DNA of 13,459 nucleotides from FEB-35 sp050263095 (lineage in GTDB: Bacteria > Desulfobacterota > Deferrimicrobia > Deferrimicrobiales > Deferrimicrobiaceae), in the NCBI GenBank assembly GCA_050263095.1, contig JBLNEW010000041.1, positions 1 to 13,459 on the forward strand, in the 5' to 3' direction. Numbering within the stretch: position 1 is the stretch's first letter; each line of letters starts with the position of its first letter. Positions 1-5,913 of the stretch are shown one piece after another. A program made the translations under genes and the position numbers. The notes under the pieces were generated by a model. That model had not been told where the DNA came from. It ran no database searches and saw only the letters and a program-made list of their open reading frames with translations.

Positions 1-39
1 CCCCCCTGCTGCGGGAACTGCACCGCAGTCGTCGGGCTG

Positions 40-70
40 CGACATCCGGTCACGGTGTCGTTTTTATTTT
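40..70 (+). terminator. Intrinsic terminator of an upstream transcript
   Basis: An 8-bp stem (CGACA-CCG paired with CGG-TGTCG, with one bulged T at 45) closes a 4-nt loop at 49-52. The run TTTTTATTTT follows at 61-70. This is the classical shape of a rho-independent terminator reading rightward, so a plus-strand transcription unit probably ends at the left edge. It insulates the bio promoter just downstream. The gene it serves lies outside the window. Confidence 0.72.
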
Positions 71-101
71 AGATGAAAAACCGGGCGGTAGGGGGCGGCA
101 G

Positions 102-135
102 CTGTAAACCTCATCTTAAACGGATGGGTTGACAG
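102..135. promoter_or_regulatory. BirA (biotin repressor) operator of the bio operon
   Basis: Two inverted half-sites, CTGTAAACC (102-110) and GGTTGACAG (127-135), are separated by 16 nt. The right half reads CTGTCAACC on the other strand, so 8 of 9 positions are symmetric. The known BirA consensus is TTGTAAACC, a spacer of about 14-16 nt, then GGTTTACAA; 16 nt is the spacing I recall for E. coli bioO. The site lies directly upstream of bioB and its right arm contains a TTGACA -35 box. BirA loaded with biotinoyl-AMP would therefore block RNA polymerase. A birA gene with an N-terminal helix-turn-helix is predicted elsewhere in the genome. Confidence 0.85.
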
Positions 136-157
136 CATACGCCGGAAGCCTGAGAAT
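129..157 (+). promoter_or_regulatory. Sigma-70 type promoter of bioBFAD
   Basis: A perfect -35 TTGACA (129-134) is followed by a 17-nt spacer and GAGAAT (152-157, 4 of 6 matches to TATAAT). The expected start of transcription is near 164. That leaves a leader of about 22 nt before the GTG chosen for bioB, containing its Shine-Dalgarno at 175-179. The -35 box sits inside the BirA half-site, which is a coherent repression geometry. The -10 is weak, so the exact start is uncertain. Confidence 0.65.
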
Positions 158-174
158 GGCCCTTGTTCCACATC

Positions 175-179
175 GGAGG
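175..179 (+). promoter_or_regulatory. Ribosome binding site that fixes the bioB start
   Basis: GGAGG stands 6 nt before GTG 186, in the bioB frame and downstream of the predicted transcription start. The longest open frame begins at TTG 129, but that codon is the -35 box and operator arm and would not be transcribed. The next in-frame ATG, at 228, has only a weak GGGAAG at 217-222. Confidence 0.7.
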
Positions 180-185
180 GGATGC

Positions 186-1175
186 GTGGCGTCCGAAAAC
201 TTCTGGAAAAAAATACGGGAAGATGCCATGTCCGGCGGCGGGATCGGGGCGCCTGACGCCCTGTCGGTCCTGCGGCTTCCCCGCGAGGCGATGTGGCGCC
301 TGCTGGACCTGACCGAAGCCGTCCGGCGGCGCTTCAAGGGCGACGGCATCCGGCTCTGCTCGATAGTCAACGCCAAGTCGGGACTCTGCTCGGAAGACTG
401 CTCCTTCTGCTCCCAGTCGAGCAGGTCGAAGGCGGAGATCCCAAAGTACCCGCTGATCGACGAGGAGAAGATCGTGGCGGCGGCGCGGGACGCAAAGCAA
501 AGGGGCGCCAGGGAGTTCTCGATCGTCGGGTCCGGGCTCGCGATGCGCAACAGGCGCGAGCTCGTCCGCGTCGGAAACGCCGTCGAGAGGATCAGGGACG
601 AGGTGGGGCTTGAGACGTGCGTGAGCCTTGGCACTCTCCCCACGGACAGCATCGCCTATCTCATCTCGCGGGGATTGCGGTCTGTGCACCACAACCTCGA
701 GACTTCGCGCCGGTTCTTCCCTTCGGTTTGCACGACCCACGATTACGACGAGGACGTCCGCGCCGTCCGCGACGCGAAGGCCGCGGGGGCATGGGTATGC
801 TGCGGAGGTATCTTCGGCCTCGGGGAGACCGACGAAGACCGCGTGGAGCTGTCGATGACGCTGAGGCAGCTCGACGTCGACTCGATCCCGGTGAATTTCC
901 TGAACCCGGTCCCGGGGACGCCGCTCGAGGGGAAGCGGGATCTGAATCCCCTTGTCTGCCTAAAGATCATCGCGATGATGCGACTTTGCCATCCCGCGCG
1001 GGAGATCATCGTGTGCGGCGGCAGGGAGGTGAACCTGCGCGACCTGCAGTCGCTCATATTCGCCGCGGGAGCGACCGGGACGATGGCGGGGAACTACCTG
1101 ACCACGTGCGGCCGGCCCGCGGAGGAGGACATCCGGATGATCCGCGACCTCGGGCTTTCCCTGCGGGAGCCTTGA
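186..1175 (+). CDS. bioB: Biotin synthase BioB, with unusual auxiliary-cluster ligands
   Basis: Radical SAM enzyme that inserts sulfur into dethiobiotin, the last step of biotin synthesis. It is 329 aa from GTG 186 (315 from ATG 228). Seen: the [4Fe-4S] motif C68-SED-C72-SF-C75, followed by SQSSR; the HHNLETS region; VNFLNPVPGTPLEG; GGREVNLR; and GNYLTTCGR. In E. coli BioB the sacrificial [2Fe-2S] cluster is held by C97, C128, C188 and R260. Here C128 and C188 are kept (C145 in ETC, C205 in WVCC). The C97 position is Ser112 and the R260 position is Ile275. Extra cysteines occur at 206 (next to C205), 277 (two residues after I275) and 308 (LTTC). This suggests a different auxiliary cluster. 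First gene of the operon under a BirA operator; bioF follows after 4 nt. Confidence 0.93.
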   Translation: MASENFWKKIREDAMSGGGIGAPDALSVLRLPREAMWRLLDLTEAVRRRFKGDGIRLCSIVNAKSGLCSEDCSFCSQSSRSKAEIPKYPLIDEEKIVAAARDAKQRGAREFSIVGSGLAMRNRRELVRVGNAVERIRDEVGLETCVSLGTLPTDSIAYLISRGLRSVHHNLETSRRFFPSVCTTHDYDEDVRAVRDAKAAGAWVCCGGIFGLGETDEDRVELSMTLRQLDVDSIPVNFLNPVPGTPLEGKRDLNPLVCLKIIAMMRLCHPAREIIVCGGREVNLRDLQSLIFAAGATGTMAGNYLTTCGRPAEEDIRMIRDLGLSLREP

Positions 1176-1179
1176 GAAG

Positions 1180-2367
1180 ATGGACCTGTCCTTCCTCTCG
1201 GGGGAAATAGCGGAGTTGAAGGAGAAGGGCCGTTACCGCTTCCTGCGCCGCGTGTCCGGCCCGCAGGACGCCGTGGTCCGCATCGAGGGCGCCGACCGGC
1301 TCAACTTCTCTTCCAACAACTATCTCGGCCTTGCGAACCACCCGGCGGTCGTCGATGCGCTCGTCGAACACGCCGGAATGTACGGGGTCGGGTCGGGAGC
1401 GTCGCGGCTGATCTGCGGCCACATGGATATCCATGCCGAGCTCGAGGACGAGGTGGCGCGCCTCAAAGGCACCGAGGCCGCCCTGACCTTCAGCGCCGGG
1501 TACATGGCCAACCTGGGAATCCTTTCGACGCTCGGCGGCCCGGATGCGGCCATATTCTCCGACGAGCTGAACCACGCGTCCATCGTCGACGGGTGCCGGC
1601 TGGCCCGCGCCCGCGTGGAGGTCTACCGTCACTCCGACGCCGAGCACCTCTCGGACCTGCTCCGCCGGTCCTCGGCAAGGCGCAGGATCGTGGTTACCGA
1701 CGGCGTCTTCAGCATGGACGGCGACATTGCGCCTCTCCCCGAAATAGTGGAAGCGAAGGAGCGGTACGGCGCGATCCTCGTCGTCGACGACGCGCACGCA
1801 ACCGGGGTCCTGCCGCCCGACGGGAGGGGGACGGCCGACCTGTTCGGCGTCCGCGACCGGGTGGACATCCAGATGGGGACGTTTTCGAAGGCGATCGGGA
1901 CGTATGGGGCATACATAGGGACGACGCGCGCCATGGTCGACTATTTCATCAACAAGTGCCGCCCGTTCATATTCAATACCGGCCTGCCGCCCGCCCTCGC
2001 CGGAGCGACGCTCGCCGCTATAAAGTTGTTTTCGAAGGAGCCGGCCATTCTCGAATCGCTGTGGAGGAACCAGGAGGCGTTCCGCGCGGAGATGGAAGCG
2101 AGGGGCAGGACGGTCGCGTCCCGCACCGCGATCGTCCCGATCCTCGTCGGGGGCGACAAGGAGACGATGACGGTATCGAAGACGCTCTTCGATCGGGGGG
2201 TGTTCGTCCACGGAATCCGGCCGCCGACGGTGCCGGAAGGGACGGGGCGGCTGCGGCTGACGCTGATGGCCACGCACACGCAGGATATGATCCGTACGGC
2301 GGCTTCGCAGATCGACCTGGCGCTCAAGGAGCAGGGAATTGGACCGGACCGAATCTCTCAGGCGTAG
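1180..2367 (+). CDS. bioF: 8-amino-7-oxononanoate synthase BioF
   Basis: PLP enzyme that condenses a pimeloyl thioester with L-alanine, giving 8-amino-7-oxononanoate, CO2 and the free carrier. It is 395 aa, close to the usual 380-400. Seen: the alpha-oxoamine synthase pattern NFSSNNYLGLANHP (res. 42-55), SGASRLICG (res. 72-80), FSDELNHASIVDGCRLA (res. 126-142), the cofactor-binding DDAHATG (D203, H206), and the Schiff-base lysine K237 in TFSKAIGTYGAY. The ATG lies 4 nt after the bioB stop, with a GAGAAG-like site partly inside the bioB end. The last 29 nt overlap bioA. Whether the substrate is pimeloyl-ACP or pimeloyl-CoA cannot be told from the sequence. Related alpha-oxoamine synthases (KBL, CqsA) are excluded by the operon. 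Confidence 0.95.
   Translation: MDLSFLSGEIAELKEKGRYRFLRRVSGPQDAVVRIEGADRLNFSSNNYLGLANHPAVVDALVEHAGMYGVGSGASRLICGHMDIHAELEDEVARLKGTEAALTFSAGYMANLGILSTLGGPDAAIFSDELNHASIVDGCRLARARVEVYRHSDAEHLSDLLRRSSARRRIVVTDGVFSMDGDIAPLPEIVEAKERYGAILVVDDAHATGVLPPDGRGTADLFGVRDRVDIQMGTFSKAIGTYGAYIGTTRAMVDYFINKCRPFIFNTGLPPALAGATLAAIKLFSKEPAILESLWRNQEAFRAEMEARGRTVASRTAIVPILVGGDKETMTVSKTLFDRGVFVHGIRPPTVPEGTGRLRLTLMATHTQDMIRTAASQIDLALKEQGIGPDRISQA
2326..2331 (+). promoter_or_regulatory. Ribosome binding site that fixes the TTG start of bioA
   Basis: AAGGAG, inside the 3' end of bioF, stands 7 nt before TTG 2339. It is the only strong Shine-Dalgarno near the bioA N-terminus. It makes the 29-nt overlap with bioF believable and suggests translational coupling. 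Confidence 0.7.
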
Positions 2368-3691
2368 GGACAAGGCCGCTATCTGGCACCCGTTCACCCA
2401 GATGGCGGACTGGGAGAAGGACGACCCCCTCGTCATCGAGCGCGGCGAAGGGAATTACCTTTTCGACACGGACGGGAAACGGTACTTCGACGGGGTCTCA
2501 TCTCTCTGGGTCAACCTGTTCGGCCACCGGCGCAGGGAGATTGACGAGGCGGTGCGCGCCCAGCTTGACATGCTCGCCCACTCGACATTCCTTGGATTAT
2601 CCCACCCCCCCGCGATCGAACTTGCCGAAAAGCTCCTCCTGCTGGCGCCTCCCGGTCTTTCGCGGGTCTTCTACTCGGACAACGGATCGACGGCCATGGA
2701 GATCGCGATCAAGATGGCCTTCCAGTACTGGCAGCAGAAAGGATCCGGAGGGAAGAGAAACACGTTTCTCACGCTGTCGGATGCGTACCACGGCGACACG
2801 ATCGGATCCGTCTCCGCCGGGGGGATCGACCTGTTCCACAAGATATTCCGGCCGCTGCTTTTCCCGACCCGCCGCATTCCGGCCCCACACTGCTACCGCT
2901 GCCCGTACGGACTTTCCCGCCCGTCCTGCAGCCTGCACTGCGCCGGCAGGATGGAAGAGGAAGTGCGCGCCCACGCGGATTCGCTTGCGGCAGCCATAGT
3001 GGAGCCGCTCGTGCTCGGCGCAGCTGGAATGCTGACTATGCCCGATGGGTATCTGTCGAGGCTCAGGTCGGTGACGCGGGAGTGCGGCGTTCTTCTCGTG
3101 TGCGACGAGGTGGCGACCGGATTCTGCCGCACGGGCACGATGTTCGCCTGCGAGCAGGAGAGCGTGTCCCCGGACATCATGGCAATTGCCAAGGGCCTGA
3201 CCGGAGGCTACCTCCCGCTGGCGGCGACCCTTGCGACGGAGGAGGTCTACCGTGCCTTCCTGGGGCGGTACGAGGACTTCAAGACGTTTTTCCACGGCCA
3301 TTCCTATACGGCGAATCCGCTCGGATGCGCGGCGGCGCTGGCGACGCTGTCCATTTTCGGGCGGGAGGACGTGCCTGCGCGCGTTTCCGCGCTTTCAGCC
3401 GTTATGTCCAAATCCCTTTCGCGCCTCGCCACGCACCCCAACGTCGGCGACATTAGGCAAAAAGGCCTGATGGCGGGGATCGAGATCGTGGCCGACAGGG
3501 GGACGAAGGAGAGGTTCCCGCCGGAGCGCAAGACAGGCCAGCGCGTCATTCGGAAGGCCAGGGCCATGGGGTTCATCCTTCGGCCGCTCGGAGACGTGAT
3601 CGTGCTTATGCCTCCGCTTTCCTCGACGGAAAGCGAGATCGAAGCGCTGGTCGGCGTCGCGGCGCAGGCCATCGGCGAAGTCCTGTCGTGA
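2339..3691 (+). CDS. bioA: Adenosylmethionine-8-amino-7-oxononanoate aminotransferase BioA
   Basis: Class III PLP aminotransferase that turns 8-amino-7-oxononanoate into 7,8-diaminononanoate; S-adenosylmethionine is the usual amino donor. It is 450 aa from a TTG start. Seen: IWHPFTQM near the N-terminus (res. 15-22, typical of BioA), YSDNGSTAMEIAIKMA (res. 112-127), DAYHGDTIG (res. 148-156), DEVATGFCRTG (D256) and the PLP lysine K285 in AKGLTGG. A cysteine group C185-x2-C188-x8-C197-x3-C201 sits in the middle, as in the Bacillus-like BioA branch from memory; its role is unknown to me. Some relatives use lysine as donor (BioK type), and sequence alone does not exclude this. Overlaps bioF by 29 nt and bioD by 4 nt (GTGA). 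Confidence 0.94.
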   Translation: MDRTESLRRRDKAAIWHPFTQMADWEKDDPLVIERGEGNYLFDTDGKRYFDGVSSLWVNLFGHRRREIDEAVRAQLDMLAHSTFLGLSHPPAIELAEKLLLLAPPGLSRVFYSDNGSTAMEIAIKMAFQYWQQKGSGGKRNTFLTLSDAYHGDTIGSVSAGGIDLFHKIFRPLLFPTRRIPAPHCYRCPYGLSRPSCSLHCAGRMEEEVRAHADSLAAAIVEPLVLGAAGMLTMPDGYLSRLRSVTRECGVLLVCDEVATGFCRTGTMFACEQESVSPDIMAIAKGLTGGYLPLAATLATEEVYRAFLGRYEDFKTFFHGHSYTANPLGCAAALATLSIFGREDVPARVSALSAVMSKSLSRLATHPNVGDIRQKGLMAGIEIVADRGTKERFPPERKTGQRVIRKARAMGFILRPLGDVIVLMPPLSSTESEIEALVGVAAQAIGEVLS

Positions 3692-4371
3692 AGCTTTTCC
3701 TTGTTACGGGGACCGATACGGGCGTGGGGAAGACCCGGGTAGCCTGCATGCTCGGCAGGCGCCTTGCCGCGGAAGGCCTGGCCGTTTTCCCCTTTAAGCC
3801 CGTCGAATCGGGATGTCCTCCGGGGCCCGAAGGGAAGCCATCCCCCGCCGACGCCGCCGCGTTGAGGGACGCCTTCGCACCGCGGCTCGCCCTCGCCGAC
3901 GTCTGCCTTTATCCGCTGCCGGCGCCCATGTCCCCCCATGTCGCGGCCCGCCTGGCGGGGGTGAGGATCGATCCGGAGCGCATCCGGAAGGCGGCGGTCG
4001 CCGCCGCCGCGGCTTCGGATATAGTCCTTGCAGAGGGGGCCGGCGGGATCGCCGTGGAAATCGTGGAAGGATACACGTTCGCCGACCTGGCGCGCGACCT
4101 CTCCATGCACGTCCTCGTCGTGGCGGAGAACCGCCTCGGGGTTCTGAACTGTCTCCGGCTCACCGTCCGGTATCTCGAATCGGAGGGGCTCGACCTTGCC
4201 GGGGTCGTCCTGAACGACCGATCGGCGGATCCGTTTCCCGCACGGGAGACCAACGAGGCGGACGTCCGGCGCATATCGGGAGACCGCTACCTGGGCCGGA
4301 TTCCATTCGGGGCCGCGATCATGCCGGAAGAAGCGTTCATCCGGTTCCGCGAAATTTGCATTCCCGCCTGA
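3688..4371 (+). CDS. bioD: ATP-dependent dethiobiotin synthetase BioD
   Basis: Closes the ureido ring: 7,8-diaminononanoate + CO2 + ATP gives dethiobiotin, the substrate of BioB. It is 227 aa, the normal length. Seen: P-loop GTDTGVGKT (res. 8-16), FKPVESG (res. 36-42, matching the KPV.SG substrate-binding pattern), AEGAGGIAVE near res. 115-124 (the second nucleotide/substrate loop, GAGG), and VVAENRLGVLN. The GTG start lies in a GTGA overlap with the bioA stop, so the two are translationally coupled. Last gene of the biotin operon. A VTT-domain gene follows after 35 nt and may be read through, as no terminator is visible between them. Confidence 0.95.
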   Translation: MKLFLVTGTDTGVGKTRVACMLGRRLAAEGLAVFPFKPVESGCPPGPEGKPSPADAAALRDAFAPRLALADVCLYPLPAPMSPHVAARLAGVRIDPERIRKAAVAAAAASDIVLAEGAGGIAVEIVEGYTFADLARDLSMHVLVVAENRLGVLNCLRLTVRYLESEGLDLAGVVLNDRSADPFPARETNEADVRRISGDRYLGRIPFGAAIMPEEAFIRFREICIPA

Positions 4372-4394
4372 TCGCCCTTTTCCCGTCGTTCCCA

Positions 4395-4400
4395 TATAAT
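4395..4400 (+). promoter_or_regulatory. Possible -10 box for a leaderless VTT-protein transcript
   Basis: A perfect TATAAT ends 6 nt before ATG 4407. The spacing would put transcription start on the A of that ATG, giving a leaderless mRNA. No Shine-Dalgarno precedes the ATG. The -35 position (TCGCCC, 4372-4377) is poor, so this could be chance or an activator-dependent promoter. Confidence 0.35.
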
Positions 4401-4406
4401 GGCGCC

Positions 4407-5117
4407 ATGCAACAGCAGGCTAAGAACCGCATCTGGCTCAAACCGCTGATCTTTTTCGCGGTCCTGGCTCTTATCACGTTCCTGCTTTATTCGACGGGGC
4501 TTTTCCGGTTCTTCATGGACAAGGAGAGGCTGCGCGGTTTCATCGATTCCCTCGGTATATGGGGCTTCGCCGGATTCATCTTCCTCCAGGTCGTCCAGGT
4601 CGTGGCGGCGCCCATTCCGGGCGAGGCGTCGGGGCTGCTCGGAGGCTATCTGTACGGGCCGGTCGTCGGCGTCGTGCTGTCCACGATCGGTCTCACGGTC
4701 GGCTCCTATGTCGCGTTCTCCCTGTCCCGGTACTTCGGAAGGCCGCTGACGGACAGGTTCGTGGACAAGGCGACTATGGCCAGGTTCGATTACCTTCTCC
4801 ACCACAAGGGCGCATTCCTCGTGTTCCTCCTCTTTCTCATCCCGGGTTTCCCGAAGGACTACCTATGCTACATCCTGGGGCTGGGGCACCTGACGACGCT
4901 GGAATTCCTCGCCATCGCCAGCTCGGGGAGGCTGCTGGGGACTGTTCTTCTCACGCTGGGAGGGACGTACTTGAGGAACGCCCAGTATTTCCGCTTTTTC
5001 TCACTGTGCGGAGTCGCGGTGATAGCGGTATTCCTCGCCATCGCCTACAAGGACAAGCTGGAGCGGCTGTTCCGGAAATGGCACGAGAGGTACCAGGAAA
5101 AGCACCGCCGGAAGTGA
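4407..5117 (+). CDS. TVP38/TMEM64-family (VTT domain) inner-membrane protein
   Basis: 236 aa multi-pass membrane protein. Seen: a first hydrophobic segment right after MQQQAKNRIW (about res. 12-32), then a VTT domain with PIPGEASGLLGGYLYG, a glycine-rich segment TIGLTVGSYVAFSLSRYFGR, and the re-entrant motif FLIPGFPKDYLCYILGLG. The C-terminus is basic (KLERLFRKWHERYQEKHRRK), as in many TVP38 proteins. The superfamily is linked to lipid scrambling and membrane homeostasis in characterised members; the substrate here is unknown. The start is ATG 4407. An in-frame TTG at 4356 would overlap bioD and lacks a ribosome site. No clear Shine-Dalgarno precedes the ATG. It may be the last gene of the bio transcript or have its own promoter. 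Confidence 0.85.
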   Translation: MQQQAKNRIWLKPLIFFAVLALITFLLYSTGLFRFFMDKERLRGFIDSLGIWGFAGFIFLQVVQVVAAPIPGEASGLLGGYLYGPVVGVVLSTIGLTVGSYVAFSLSRYFGRPLTDRFVDKATMARFDYLLHHKGAFLVFLLFLIPGFPKDYLCYILGLGHLTTLEFLAIASSGRLLGTVLLTLGGTYLRNAQYFRFFSLCGVAVIAVFLAIAYKDKLERLFRKWHERYQEKHRRK

Positions 5118-5145
5118 AGTGACCGGGCGCGGGGCCGTCCCTTCA
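5115..5145. terminator. Candidate bidirectional hairpin between convergent genes
   Basis: TGAAGTGAC (5115-5123) can pair with GTCCCTTCA (5137-5145), 8 of 9 positions. A bulge then allows a further 2-bp GG/CC extension, leaving a GC-rich loop. The outer arms are the stop codons of the VTT gene (TGA) and of tatC (TCA, read on minus). There is no T-tract on either side, so it would be a weak or non-canonical terminator. Confidence 0.3.
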
Positions 5146-5865
5146 CGCCCGCTTCGTTCTGTTCACCATCGATACTACCGCGTAGCTTATGAAATACAGG
5201 CCGAGCAGCGGCAGGGACATCAAGGTCATGTTGTAGACGTCCGGAGTCGGCGTGATGACTGCGGCGAGGATCACGCATCCGAGGAGGGCCGGCCTCCACC
5301 TCCTGCGGAAATGCTCCGGGGTCAACCATCCGGCCCGCGCAAGGAAGTAGGAGACGAGGGGCGCTTCGAAGGACAGGCCGAGGACCAGGAGCATGGTCCC
5401 GCAGAATGAGATGAATTTCCGGGCCGATATCAGGGCGGCCACCTCTTTCGTCTCGAAGCTCACCAGAAACCCGATCCCCGCCGGCAGCAGGACGTAATAG
5501 CCGAGGAGTCCCCCTGCGGCGAAGAGTCCGACAGCTGCCAGGATGACCACTCCCCCCCATCCCTTCCATCCGGGCGCCCAGCGGGCGACAGCGCCGCGCC
5601 AGAGCAGCCATGCCCCGGCCGGAAGCGACAGCGCGATCCCGCAATAAAGCGCGATGTTGATAAGCGCGAAGAATCCCTCGTCGGGGGAATATGCCACGAG
5701 CTTGCGGCCGAGCAGCCGGACCATGAAGAGAAGGATCGGCTCGGAGTAGAAAAACGAGCCTGCGGTAAGGGCGACCACCAGCGCGGCGTATACGGCAATC
5801 CCCTTGCGGGCCTTGTCCAGCTCGATGATGACTGTCGCTACGCGGTTTTGCACTGAATCCCGCAC
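5143..5865 (-). CDS. tatC: Divergent TatC-like twin-arginine translocase subunit
   Basis: 240 aa with about six hydrophobic segments, the size and layout of TatC, the Tat receptor for folded proteins. The C-terminal half is typical: LGYYVLLPAGIGFL, GLSFEAPL (with the conserved intramembrane Glu), WLTPEHFRRRWRPALLG, and VITPTPDVYNMTLMSLPLLGLYFISY. The N-terminal half is divergent. A Glu in VIIEL aligns with E. coli E15. The first cytoplasmic loop, where E. coli has P..YKHERR with signal-peptide-binding E103, reads AVARWAPGWKGWGG with no acidic residue. No tatA or tatB is adjacent. The GTG start has a stop five codons upstream; GTG 5853 is an alternative, and neither has a good ribosome site. 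It may be a paralogue with a specialised cargo. Confidence 0.8.
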   Translation of the reverse strand: MRDSVQNRVATVIIELDKARKGIAVYAALVVALTAGSFFYSEPILLFMVRLLGRKLVAYSPDEGFFALINIALYCGIALSLPAGAWLLWRGAVARWAPGWKGWGGVVILAAVGLFAAGGLLGYYVLLPAGIGFLVSFETKEVAALISARKFISFCGTMLLVLGLSFEAPLVSYFLARAGWLTPEHFRRRWRPALLGCVILAAVITPTPDVYNMTLMSLPLLGLYFISYAVVSMVNRTKRA

Positions 5866-5913
5866 GGAATATTTGGTACCTTATCTTACAGCGAAACGCC
5901 TTGCGGAGGGAAA
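5866..5913. promoter_or_regulatory. Short divergent intergenic region, tatC and BtrH-like gene
   Basis: These 48 nt must hold the starts of two divergent genes. The stretch is more AT-rich than its surroundings on the tatC side, with a GGTACC palindrome at 5875-5880 and TATCTT (5882-5887) or its complement as weak -10 candidates. No convincing -35 is seen for either direction. GGAGGG at 5905-5910 serves the plus-strand gene. Confidence 0.4.

Noticed and set aside
1..72. Open frame from the left edge ending at TAG 70-72, with a cysteine-rich CCGNC motif
   Set aside because: It is only 23 codons, and two frames are open here. It runs through a good terminator hairpin and T-tract. It could be the tail of an upstream gene but cannot be supported.
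129..185. TTG 129 as the start of bioB, giving a 19-residue longer protein
   Set aside because: The codon is the -35 box and a BirA half-site, upstream of the predicted transcription start; GTG 186 has a proper GGAGG.
1054..2436. 460-codon open frame antisense to bioF
   Set aside because: Shadow of bioF; no domain, and composition as expected from high GC.
1593..2999. 468-codon open frame across bioF and bioA
   Set aside because: It is in another frame of two well-supported genes, rich in Arg/Pro/Gly as expected for a high-GC shadow frame, with no domain.
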